From positions 1 through 13,956 of the forward strand of contig PXDP01000270.1 of assembly GCA_003565035.1 (NCBI GenBank): DNA of 13,956 bases, read 5' to 3'. The notes beneath the pieces are model-generated. The model ran no database searches and had not been told where the DNA came from. It saw only the letters and a program-made list of their open reading frames with translations. This stretch comes from PVC group bacterium (lineage in GTDB: Bacteria > Verrucomicrobiota > Kiritimatiellia > SS1-B-03-39 > UBA6053). Both the position numbers and the translations under genes were made by a program. Positions 1-7,084 of the stretch are shown in pieces. Each line of letters starts with the position of its first letter. Position 1 is the first letter of the stretch.

Positions 1-540
1 GCCACCGGTTCCCTGGTGCAAAACACCCAGATTATTAAAAAACTCCGGTTTCCCAGAATGATTATTCCCGTGGCCAGTGTCTTGTCACAGGTCATCCATT
101 TGCTGATTCAACTGGTATTGCTGGCTCTGTTTGTTCTCCTGGCCAGAGTCCCGTTCACTCTTTTCTTTTTCTGGCTGCCGGTCATTTTGCTGATTGAATT
201 GGTCTTTATCATCGGGCTGGCACTGATTTGCTCGGTTCTGGATGTATATTTCCGTGACACCCAGTACATCGTTCAATCGGCCCTGACGGTTTTATTCTGG
301 TTTACCCCCATTTTTTATCCGTCTTCCATGGCGGAGCAAAATTTGCTCCGTCCCCTGTATTTGCTGTTTATGGCAAATCCACTGGCCGGCTGCATTGAAT
401 CCGCCCGGAGCGTTATCCTGCACAACCGCCATCCGGATGCCATTCTTATCGTTTACACCGCCTGTGCAGCATTGACCGCACTGATAGTCGGCGTGTGCCT
501 GTTCCGAAAACTCGAATCCAACCTCGCAGACCATCTCTGA
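1..540 (+). CDS. wzm: ABC-2 type polysaccharide export permease, Wzm-like (5' end outside window)
   Basis: This is the inner-membrane permease of an ABC exporter that moves lipid-linked or capsular polysaccharide out of the cytoplasm. The reading frame is open from base 1 (A-T-G-S-L-V-Q-N) with no convincing start, so the gene begins outside the window; a GTG at 16 is internal to the conserved region. The 179 visible residues hold the family block around KKLRFPRMIIPVASV, long hydrophobic stretches at about residues 22-50, 57-85, 95-120 and 148-170, and the stretch DVYFRDTQYIVQ followed by FWFTPIFYP. These are typical of O-antigen, teichoic acid and capsule ABC-2 permeases. It ends TGA four bases before the ATPase gene, so the two form a transporter operon. 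The family is secure; the exact glycan exported is not. Confidence 0.9.
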   Translation, partial: ATGSLVQNTQIIKKLRFPRMIIPVASVLSQVIHLLIQLVLLALFVLLARVPFTLFFFWLPVILLIELVFIIGLALICSVLDVYFRDTQYIVQSALTVLFWFTPIFYPSSMAEQNLLRPLYLLFMANPLAGCIESARSVILHNRHPDAILIVYTACAALTALIVGVCLFRKLESNLADHL

Positions 541-544
541 AACC

Positions 545-1285
545 ATGAGCGATTTTGCCATTGATCTGAAACAGGTCTCCAAACGGTTTATCCTGCAGCC
601 GCACCGCCCGTTCTTAATGACCGAGCTGGCGAAGCGCGTCGTCCATCGAAAGGCCCGCAAAGCCGGAAATGAATTCTGGGCCCTTCAGGATGTGAGTTTC
701 TCTGTTCCCAAAGGACAAGCTGTGGGTTTGATCGGCGGCAATGGTGCCGGAAAATCCACACTGCTGAGTCTCATCATCGGTTCTTCCCATCCCACATCGG
801 GCTCGGTACACCTTCAGGGCCGTATCGGTGCGCTTCTTGAATTGGGTGCCGGGTTCCACCCTGACCTGACCGGACGGGAAAACATTATTCTTAATGCCTC
901 CTTGCTGGGATTGTCACGCGCTGAAATCCGCGAAAAAATCGACCCCATCATTGAATTCACAGAGTTGGGGCAATTTATTGATGTCCCCATCCGGAACTAC
1001 TCCTCGGGCATGCATGTCCGGCTCGGCTTTTCGGTGGCAGTGCATGTGGAGCCCGAAATTCTCATTGTCGATGAAGCCCTTTCGGTGGGCGATGCCTCCT
1101 TTCAGCAAAAATGTATGGACCGAATCCAGGAAATCAAAGCCAGCGGTGTCACCTTTCTCGTTGTTTCTCACAACATGGACACCGTAAGGGAGCTTTGTGA
1201 CGAACTTGTCTGGCTGAATCACGGACGGGTTCATATGAAAGGTCCATCCGCAGAAATCATTCAAGCCTACAAAGACGCTCAATAG
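545..1285 (+). CDS. wzt: ABC exporter ATP-binding protein, short Wzt/KpsT type
   Basis: This is the nucleotide-binding subunit that powers the permease encoded just upstream. In its 246 residues I see Walker A (GGNGAGKS, 64-71), the ABC signature as YSSGM (152-156), Walker B (ILIVDEA, 172-178) and the switch histidine (SHN, H209). The stretch LLELGAGFHPDLTGREN (about 97-113) is typical of the polysaccharide-exporter branch of ABC ATPases. The protein stops right after the nucleotide-binding domain. It therefore lacks the C-terminal carbohydrate-binding domain of the long Wzt proteins that recognise a capped glycan end. By length it is closer to KpsT-, TagH- or RfbE-like ATPases. No clear Shine-Dalgarno sequence precedes the ATG, and coupling to the upstream stop is likely. 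The symbol follows the family convention and does not prove an O-antigen role. Confidence 0.92.
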   Translation: MSDFAIDLKQVSKRFILQPHRPFLMTELAKRVVHRKARKAGNEFWALQDVSFSVPKGQAVGLIGGNGAGKSTLLSLIIGSSHPTSGSVHLQGRIGALLELGAGFHPDLTGRENIILNASLLGLSRAEIREKIDPIIEFTELGQFIDVPIRNYSSGMHVRLGFSVAVHVEPEILIVDEALSVGDASFQQKCMDRIQEIKASGVTFLVVSHNMDTVRELCDELVWLNHGRVHMKGPSAEIIQAYKDAQ

Positions 1286-1339
1286 GCCCTCACCCCCAAA
1301 AACCATGAGCCTCATCACATTTTAACCGCTCCACACGCC

Positions 1340-3457
1340 ATGCCCCAACATTCCAACCGCTCAGGAACTCCGGCCTTCCTAAAAAAAATCTATTGTTCTC
1401 TTCACCGCCATGCACACCTCTTTTGGGATTATACCCGGGAGAAAGGACTGCTCCCGGCGGTTCGGCATTCCTATTTTATCTTGAGAGAAACACGATCCCG
1501 CTCCAAAATCCGTTCACGAAGAAATGGACATGTGCAGGGGAATCAATTCAGCCCGGCTTTGAGTGCAGAGAATGGTAAATTTACGATCTTTTTTCTTTCG
1601 GGTGAACCTGGGACACCCGGTCACAAATACCGGATTTCCTGCCTGGCGGCCAGCCTCCCTGAAAGCCGTTACCAGGTCCAAATCCTCCGCCACGGCTTGG
1701 ACGATTTAAACCAGTGTCTTTCCATAGAAACGCACATTGACCTTCTCTGGATCTGGCGTTTGCCGCTGGATGCTGAACTCCCCCCCCTATTGAACGCTCT
1801 CCGGACGCGGGGCACACGCATCCATTACGATGTGGATGATTTGATGATCAATCCGGCTCTCGCAAAAACCAAACTGATCGACGGAATTCGCTCCATGGGA
1901 CTGGAAGAGGATGACGTCCGTAAGTTTTATCAGAAACACCATGAAATGCTGATGTTTGCGGATCATGCATCTTCGCCGACACAAGTCCTGACCTCCCAGA
2001 TGCTTTTTATTAATCCTCAGGTACGGACCGTGCCCAACACATTCACATCCGGAGATTTGATCAAGTCACGAAAAGCCAGACTGAGTAAAAAATCTGAGGG
2101 TCTCTTTCGGATGGGATACGCGTCCGGGTCCAGAACGCACCAAAAGGATTTTGAAGGCATTCTCCCGGCTGTCTGTGAAATCCTGCGGCAATATCCTGAC
2201 TCCCGTCTTGTCGTCTACCCCCAGACCTTGCTGTTGAATGAATACCCGGATCTGGCACCGTTTGAAGCACAAATAGAAAAACGTGAAATGGTTCCGGTAG
2301 AGGAACTCGTCTACGAATATGCCCATTACGATGTGAATCTTTGCCCTCTGGAAACCGGGAATATTTTCTGCGAATGCAAAAGCCAGCTCAAATTTTTCGA
2401 GGCCGCTCTCTGCAAAACCCCTACCGTGGCCTCGCCAACCGATCCTTTCGCCAAATACATTCACCACGGTGAAAACGGTTTTCTTGCAAACACCCCGGAA
2501 GAATGGACCGCCTGCTTACAGACGCTCGCGGCCGATCCACAGTTCAGATCGGCGATGGGGGAACGCGCATACCGCTCTGTATTGTGGGCATTCAGCCCCG
2601 ATCAATTGAGGCTGTCTCTTGAATCCGTGTTTTTTCCGTCTGTCCAGGCTGAAGCCCACGCTCTGCGCCGTAGGGTGAACGAGGGCGAGGGTAACGAAAT
2701 CGCTTTACCGGGCTATGAAACCGTTTATCAAAACAACCGGCACGCAGAGGCCCGGATTACGGTGATCCTGCCCTGCTACAACTACGCACACTATCTGGTT
2801 CTGGCTCTCGATTCCGTCGCGGCTCAGACATTGAACCCACTGGATGTGGTGGTGGTGGACGATGGCTCAACCGACGATTCACTGGAGACAGCCCTGACGT
2901 GGATCAAAATCCATCAGAATCGATTCGGTTCGGTCAAACTTCTGAAAAATTTCAAGAATTCAAAGCTGGCCAGAACCCGTAATGCCGGCGTGGATGCCTG
3001 CGAAACTGAATTTTACTTTCCTCTGGATCCGGACAACTATTTGGAGAAAGACTGCCTGGAAAAACTACTTGAGGTCGCACAACGGGAAAAATGTGGATTT
3101 GTATACCCCTCTCTGGCTTCCATCGGAACGGCCAGACAGATGCCAGTGCCCGACAACTGGTCTGTCCACCTGCTGCAAAACGGCAATTACATCGACGCGA
3201 TGGCGTTAATTCGGAAATCCACCTGGGTCTGTGTCGGGGGGTATACGCATGATTCGCGCATTGTTGGATGGGAGGATTTTGAATTCTGGTGCAAATGTGG
3301 GGAAAACGCCCTTTATGGTAAGCTCTGCTCCGATGCGGTGGCCTATTATCGGGCCCATGAAAAATCGATGCTCGCCACCATCACCGATCAGCCAGGATTT
3401 TTACCGGTGGCCAAAGAAACTATGCGCACCCTGCATCCCTGGCTGGTGCTGCCCTGA
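1340..3457 (+). CDS. Two-domain glycosyltransferase (GT4-like plus GT2)
   Basis: This 705-residue cytoplasmic protein probably adds two sugars in turn. Residues about 80-430 form a GT-B, GT4-like domain: it opens with FTIFFLSGEPGTPGHKYR, has the YDVDD segment (163-167), and carries the donor-site region FFEAALCKTPTVASPTDPF (352-370). Residues about 472-690 form a GT-A, GT2 domain with TVILPCYNYAHYL (474-486), VVDDGSTDD (505-513), a D-x-D as DPD (563-565) and the late acidic motif GWEDFEFW (643-650). Both donor sites look intact. The gene follows the ATPase after 54 bases with no obvious ribosome binding site and ends one base before the convergent gene. An A8 run (1381-1388) and a C8 run (1780-1787) lie inside it. 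The sugars and linkages cannot be inferred. Confidence 0.88.
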   Translation: MPQHSNRSGTPAFLKKIYCSLHRHAHLFWDYTREKGLLPAVRHSYFILRETRSRSKIRSRRNGHVQGNQFSPALSAENGKFTIFFLSGEPGTPGHKYRISCLAASLPESRYQVQILRHGLDDLNQCLSIETHIDLLWIWRLPLDAELPPLLNALRTRGTRIHYDVDDLMINPALAKTKLIDGIRSMGLEEDDVRKFYQKHHEMLMFADHASSPTQVLTSQMLFINPQVRTVPNTFTSGDLIKSRKARLSKKSEGLFRMGYASGSRTHQKDFEGILPAVCEILRQYPDSRLVVYPQTLLLNEYPDLAPFEAQIEKREMVPVEELVYEYAHYDVNLCPLETGNIFCECKSQLKFFEAALCKTPTVASPTDPFAKYIHHGENGFLANTPEEWTACLQTLAADPQFRSAMGERAYRSVLWAFSPDQLRLSLESVFFPSVQAEAHALRRRVNEGEGNEIALPGYETVYQNNRHAEARITVILPCYNYAHYLVLALDSVAAQTLNPLDVVVVDDGSTDDSLETALTWIKIHQNRFGSVKLLKNFKNSKLARTRNAGVDACETEFYFPLDPDNYLEKDCLEKLLEVAQREKCGFVYPSLASIGTARQMPVPDNWSVHLLQNGNYIDAMALIRKSTWVCVGGYTHDSRIVGWEDFEFWCKCGENALYGKLCSDAVAYYRAHEKSMLATITDQPGFLPVAKETMRTLHPWLVLP

Positions 3458-3458
3458 T

Positions 3459-4601
3459 TTAGCTCCTCAGAATATCACGAAGATTATTTTGAAACACTTC
3501 AGGTGAATAGTCGTTTTTAATCCGTAAAAGGGCCCGATCTCTAACCCGTGCCCACGCCTCGGAACCCAGATAGGCTCTCAAAATCGTCCGGGCAAACGAC
3601 ACCGACTTCGCCGGAGATGACCAGATTTCTTTTTCCGACACCCATCCCAGCTGATTCCGCAATAAATCCGTGACAACCACCGGAAGTCCTGCAGAGGCCG
3701 AGTCAATGACTTTAAGCGGGATGCCGGCGGAATACCGGGTCGGAGCGATAAAAAGCCGGCTGCTGTTGTACAAGGGTGTCAACGTCTCCAATCGGCCATG
3801 TAATCTGACATCCCCCGAAGCCAAAGCCTGTATGCGTGAGCTCGCACAGGTTCCAACAAGATGCAAAACCAGATCAGGGAGTTTACGTTTCAGTAATGGG
3901 AATACAGTATAGACAAACCAGCAAACGGAATCCACATTAGGAGAATCATTGAAGTCAAGATTCCCCACAAACAGTAAATCCCGGCGGTCATGAAAGCTCG
4001 GAGTCTCCACGCCGAGGGGTACCCGGCAGTGACTCAAAACACAGGTATTAAGGCATCCGTGCTCCCGAAATCTCGCGGCATCCGCCCCGGAGACCGTTAC
4101 GACCAAATCCGCACGGGCCGCAAGCGTCATCTCTTTTTTAAATTCGGACTCTGCTGAAAAACGGACATGTTCTTCTGTCCCCAAAAGCCTCTTTTTTTGC
4201 TCTTCACGCTCACTGAATATTGCCTCAGCATCATAAAGAATCTTTGTTTTTCCCTTTAGCCGCTGCAAATTTTCGCAAATCGCTTGAAATACATGGGGGC
4301 GGCTGACCCAGATGACATCAAAATTTTGACCTTCTTCATCCAGAAAAGTCCTGAACGCATCAGAGGTCTTGAAATCAAGTGTTTGTATTCCGAAATCTAA
4401 CCATTCACTCCTGTTTTGAGAAGGACTGTCGTTAAGAGCATAAAGGGAGATTCGGGCTCCAATCCGGTTCAATCCTTTAAGGATCTCTACTCCGCGCGGG
4501 TATCCCGCCCCCACGTCCTCCTGCGGAAACCGGTCATCAACATACAGGACGTGCGTTTCTCTTAATTTCGCGTCTATGCAGGGTTTGGATGTCGGAATCA
4601 T
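3459..4601 (-). CDS. GT4-like glycosyltransferase
   Basis: This 380-residue protein looks like a GT-B retaining glycosyltransferase acting at the inner face of the membrane. The N-terminal acceptor domain opens with HVLYVDDRFPQEDVGAGYPR (17-36). The C-terminal donor domain has FVGNLDFNDSPN (211-222) and APTRYSAGIPLKVIDSASAG (286-305), the usual GT4 nucleotide-sugar region. An upstream in-frame ATG at 4664 would add 21 residues of unlikely composition that lie inside the coiled-coil gene. I chose the ATG at 4601 because it overlaps that gene's stop as ATGA and follows a purine-rich AGGAAGGGAAGGGG Shine-Dalgarno stretch. It is thus translationally coupled to the coiled-coil protein. It converges on the two-domain glycosyltransferase gene with a single base between the stop codons. 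Donor and acceptor are unknown. Confidence 0.85.
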   Translation of the reverse strand: MIPTSKPCIDAKLRETHVLYVDDRFPQEDVGAGYPRGVEILKGLNRIGARISLYALNDSPSQNRSEWLDFGIQTLDFKTSDAFRTFLDEEGQNFDVIWVSRPHVFQAICENLQRLKGKTKILYDAEAIFSEREEQKKRLLGTEEHVRFSAESEFKKEMTLAARADLVVTVSGADAARFREHGCLNTCVLSHCRVPLGVETPSFHDRRDLLFVGNLDFNDSPNVDSVCWFVYTVFPLLKRKLPDLVLHLVGTCASSRIQALASGDVRLHGRLETLTPLYNSSRLFIAPTRYSAGIPLKVIDSASAGLPVVVTDLLRNQLGWVSEKEIWSSPAKSVSFARTILRAYLGSEAWARVRDRALLRIKNDYSPEVFQNNLRDILRS

Positions 4602-5059
4602 CCCCTTCCCTTCCTGCAGTTGAACGCCTGCTGCAGAACCCTGAACGGTTGAGTCATGCGCCAAGACAGGGAACTTCGAATCTCCATAAGTTCCTTTTCA
4701 CATTCCGCCAAACATTGTTTCAGTTCATTTTTTTCCATGGTGTGGTGCTTCTTCAATTCGTTCAAATACGTCTCCAAATCCCGAATATGCGTCTGGAGAA
4801 TTTCACGGTCACTAGCTGCGGAGTCTAATCGGAAAATTACCTGTCCAAGATCGCCTGCCCGCTCTTCATGTTGTTGGATGGTTTTCCGCAATTCCTGATC
4901 CGTTTGTTGCTCAGCCTCTCGTGCCCGGTTAAGTTGGCGCTCTCTTTCCCACTCCAAGGTCATTAAAGACTCGCCAAGCACGTCATACGCGGCCTCCAGC
5001 TCTTCCGGGCTGATCAAATCACTAGGCAAATGGGACAGTTTATCATCAGAATCATCCAT
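4598..5059 (-). CDS. Coiled-coil protein with glycosyltransferase-associated tail motif
   Basis: This small acidic protein (153 residues) has no enzymatic domain that I can see. Residues about 18-128 are rich in E, Q, K, R and L with heptad-like spacing, which suggests a long coiled coil. The end, SLSWRMTQPFRVLQQ (130-144), matches the S-x-x-W-R-x-T-x-P-x-R pattern that I recall at the ends of coiled coils attached to glycosyltransferase domains in surface-polysaccharide loci. Here the module is a separate gene with an ATGA overlap to a GT4-like gene, so the two may form a complex or be a split form of a fused protein. A scaffolding or chain-length role is possible but unproven. The ATG at 5059 has no good ribosome binding site. 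The cysteines at 116, 120 and 148 are not an obvious metal site. Confidence 0.65.
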   Translation of the reverse strand: MDDSDDKLSHLPSDLISPEELEAAYDVLGESLMTLEWERERQLNRAREAEQQTDQELRKTIQQHEERAGDLGQVIFRLDSAASDREILQTHIRDLETYLNELKKHHTMEKNELKQCLAECEKELMEIRSSLSWRMTQPFRVLQQAFNCRKGRG

Positions 5060-5076
5060 GGAGAAAAGATATGCGA

Positions 5077-5088
5077 AAATCAGTATAA
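5077..5088 (+). repeat. 12-base direct repeat, copy 1 (AAATCAGTATAA)
   Basis: AAATCAGTATAA occurs here and again, without mismatch, at 5179-5190, 102 bases apart start to start. The copy lies 18 bases from the coiled-coil start codon and overlaps the left arm of the inverted repeat. It also contains the minus-strand TATACT. An operator or a relic of an insertion or duplication are both possible. Confidence 0.6.
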
Positions 5089-5094
5089 TGACAA
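5085..5094 (+). repeat. Inverted repeat, left arm (ATAATGACAA)
   Basis: ATAATGACAA is the exact reverse complement of TTGTCATTAT at 5164-5173. The arms are 69 bases apart and each sits beside a copy of the direct repeat, so both gene starts carry the same short words. The spacing is too wide for a terminator hairpin; paired binding sites are a better fit. Confidence 0.5.
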
Positions 5095-5163
5095 GCCGCA
5101 GTTTTAATAGTTACACATACCATACTTAAAAACCTTAGCTTACATTCCTTTAAAGCATAGAGT

Positions 5164-5173
5164 TTGTCATTAT
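5164..5173 (+). repeat. Inverted repeat, right arm (TTGTCATTAT)
   Basis: This is the reverse complement of 5085-5094. Its first six bases, TTGTCA, also serve as the -35-like hexamer of the candidate sulfotransferase promoter, so a protein bound here would cover that promoter. Confidence 0.5.
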
Positions 5174-5178
5174 TCCTC

Positions 5179-5190
5179 AAATCAGTATAA
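5179..5190 (+). repeat. 12-base direct repeat, copy 2 (AAATCAGTATAA)
   Basis: This is the second perfect copy of the repeat at 5077-5088. It ends eight bases before the first ATG of the sulfotransferase gene and overlaps the -10-like TATAAA at 5186-5191 and the edge of the ribosome binding site. Confidence 0.6.
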
Positions 5191-5197
5191 AGGGTGA

Positions 5198-7084
5198 ATG
5201 ATGAAACAATCTCCAAATCCCCCTGGGAGGGGTATTCTCGTTTTGGGAATGCATCGATCCGGAACTTCATTATTGACCAGACTTTTAGAAGCCGCCGGCT
5301 TCTACGTGGGAGTTAAAGAGGATCTTCTTCCCCCTCAGCCTGACAACCCGGAGGGGTTTTGGGAAAGAACCGACACAGTGCACCTCAACGATTGGCTGCT
5401 GGAGGTGACGGACTCACGAAAAACGCCATGGGAGCCCTGGACGGCTTGGCTCCAGGCCCGCTCGGTACGCCCTGAGGATCTCCCGGGATCAGAAAAAATC
5501 ACCTTCAACGCCAGAGCGCAGCGGATCCGGGAACGACTCGAGGCCGGAGGCCGACCGTGGGTCCTCAAAGATCCCCGCCTCTGTCTGACGTTTTCATGCT
5601 GGAATGAGGTCCTGGGCCCCTGTGTCCCGATTTTCCTGCACCGCAACCCTCTCGAGATCGCGGCCTCCCTGAAAAAACGGGACGGATTGCCCCTCGATCT
5701 CTCGCTGGCCTTCTGGGAAATTCATCTGATCAGCGCCCTGAATGCCACTCTGGGCATGCCCCGGCTTTTTTTAACGATGGATGAACTCCGTAGCGCCCCG
5801 GAAGAGGTTCTTATAAAAACACAGGCTTTTCTGCAGACGCAGGGAATTGAGGCGGTCAGACCTGCAGAAACCATCAGAATGGCGGATCTGGTGAAACCCC
5901 ACCTTTTTCACCACCGGACTCCCAAAGAAGAACGCTTCCGGAACTGTGAGAAAAGCCAAAGAGATTTGATCGAACGCCTCGAAACCGGAGAGGTCCCGGA
6001 CACCCCACTTTCCGTTCCGGAACACTGCGTCCGCCTCCTGTCGGATTTTCACCGGCGCATGGATCAAAAAGCGGCCTTACATCAACAATCAGCCCACCTC
6101 TCCGAATCTCTGCTGGAAGCGGAAGACACCCTCACGTTTCAACAACAGGTCCTCCAGGCCCGGGAAGACCTTGACCGGGAATTTTCCGCAATCCTGTCTG
6201 AAAGAAATTTGCCCAAACAGGGTCCTCTCTTTCAACGCGCCAAGCACGCCATTTTCCTGCAAACACCCGCCTACCGAAAGTCGCTGACCCTTCGTACCGC
6301 CCGGCTGGACGCGAGGGATGCCGGATTGCGAAAGTGCAGCTCCCCCCCGAAAACCGCACCCCTCCGCATTGCGGTGATTCTGCACCTCACAGACCCCGTC
6401 TGGCTTCCCGAAGCCCTGAAGGCCTATCCGGAGGATGTCTATCCCTGCCTGCGGGTCACCTGCACGGATCCCGCCCATCAAACTGAAATCAAAACCCTGC
6501 TCCGCTCCTGCCGTCCCCATTCAGAACCAGTCTGCCTGTCCCTGAGTTCGGCCGGACAACACACATATAGGCTGAGCCCCGGGGAGGTTGACGCGCTGAC
6601 GGAATACAGCCCGGACTGGATTCTCGCCCACAGTGCCAATGAGTTTCTTTCGCCACCGCCCCGCTTTGACACCGTGCATGACTGGCTACAGCGGATGGAC
6701 CGTCTGGCCCTGCCCCGCGTTGGATTTCATGAATATGAATTCACCCCCTGCCGGGAGGTTCCTGAACATGATTCCGCTTCTTTCCGGCAGACCCTGCGCT
6801 GGTACCGCAGCCTCGGTCCCGCCCCCCGCAGCGGCCTGGCTTGGCGCTGTATGGACGGGACCCTGCAACCCGAACCGCAGGATATCCCGGAACACCTCCG
6901 GAGGTATGATGCCAAGGTCCGTCCCGGAATTTTGCGGCGGTATTTGTATTTGAATCCGGAACAGGCCCGGGCGCAAAGCTCCCCGGCGGCCGAAGGGTGG
7001 CCATGTTCCCTGCCCTCCTGTGCGGATCTGCTGTATGACGATGGGCATCCGGAACATTTGAACCCCTATCATTCCGGCGAATAA
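5198..7084 (+). CDS. Sulfotransferase fused to a degenerate glycosyltransferase-like domain
   Basis: The N-terminal half of this 628-residue protein is a PAPS-dependent sulfotransferase-family domain. GMHRSGTS (17-24) is the 5'-phosphosulfate loop, WVLKDPRLC (121-129) is a conserved family block, and FLHRNPLEIAASL (146-158) fits the 3'-phosphate binding region. A heptad-rich linker follows at about 285-335. Residues about 388-600 resemble the glycosyltransferase encoded at 12328-13251: both share DW-x-L...EF-x-x-PPP, EF-x-PCRE-x-P-x-HD and a later LRRYLYL/MRHYLFL block. Here the donor-site DPDE has become SANE (479-482), so this domain is probably non-catalytic and may bind the acceptor. Two ATGs are tandem, at 5198 and 5201; the second is better spaced from AGGG at 5191-5194. 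The gene ends inside the convergent pyruvyl transferase-family gene. PAPS could come from CysC in this window. The substrate is unknown. Confidence 0.8.
   Translation: MMKQSPNPPGRGILVLGMHRSGTSLLTRLLEAAGFYVGVKEDLLPPQPDNPEGFWERTDTVHLNDWLLEVTDSRKTPWEPWTAWLQARSVRPEDLPGSEKITFNARAQRIRERLEAGGRPWVLKDPRLCLTFSCWNEVLGPCVPIFLHRNPLEIAASLKKRDGLPLDLSLAFWEIHLISALNATLGMPRLFLTMDELRSAPEEVLIKTQAFLQTQGIEAVRPAETIRMADLVKPHLFHHRTPKEERFRNCEKSQRDLIERLETGEVPDTPLSVPEHCVRLLSDFHRRMDQKAALHQQSAHLSESLLEAEDTLTFQQQVLQAREDLDREFSAILSERNLPKQGPLFQRAKHAIFLQTPAYRKSLTLRTARLDARDAGLRKCSSPPKTAPLRIAVILHLTDPVWLPEALKAYPEDVYPCLRVTCTDPAHQTEIKTLLRSCRPHSEPVCLSLSSAGQHTYRLSPGEVDALTEYSPDWILAHSANEFLSPPPRFDTVHDWLQRMDRLALPRVGFHEYEFTPCREVPEHDSASFRQTLRWYRSLGPAPRSGLAWRCMDGTLQPEPQDIPEHLRRYDAKVRPGILRRYLYLNPEQARAQSSPAAEGWPCSLPSCADLLYDDGHPEHLNPYHSGE

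Larger units (their letters stand above)
5164..5191 (+). promoter_or_regulatory. Candidate sigma70-type promoter for the sulfotransferase gene
   Basis: TTGTCA (5164-5169) and TATAAA (5186-5191) resemble -35 and -10 hexamers and are separated by 16 bases. The predicted start would fall near 5198, at the start codon itself, which would give an almost leaderless message and conflicts with use of the AGGG Shine-Dalgarno at 5191-5194. The match may therefore be chance, with the real promoter further upstream in this gap. Confidence 0.28.
5060..5197. promoter_or_regulatory. AT-rich divergent intergenic region
   Basis: These 138 bases separate the divergent starts of the coiled-coil gene (minus) and the sulfotransferase gene (plus), so they should hold promoters for both. 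The stretch is markedly AT-rich compared with the genes around it and is the only real intergenic gap in the window. It contains a 12-base direct repeat and a 10-base inverted repeat, listed separately, whose copies lie near the two gene starts. A -10-like TATACT on the minus strand (5082-5087) lies 22 bases before the coiled-coil ATG but lacks a good -35 partner. I see no RNA gene or riboswitch. Confidence 0.55.

Noticed and set aside
1304..1324. Six-codon ATG frame between the ATPase and the double glycosyltransferase genes
   Set aside because: It starts like the ATPase gene (ACCATGAGC) but is too short and has no ribosome binding site or attenuator-like structure.
5060..5110. Hydrophobic upstream extension of the coiled-coil frame that could act as a membrane anchor
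   Set aside because: The frame is open back to a stop at 5111-5113 and reads as hydrophobic residues, but has no ATG or GTG start; AT-rich DNA often gives such a translation.
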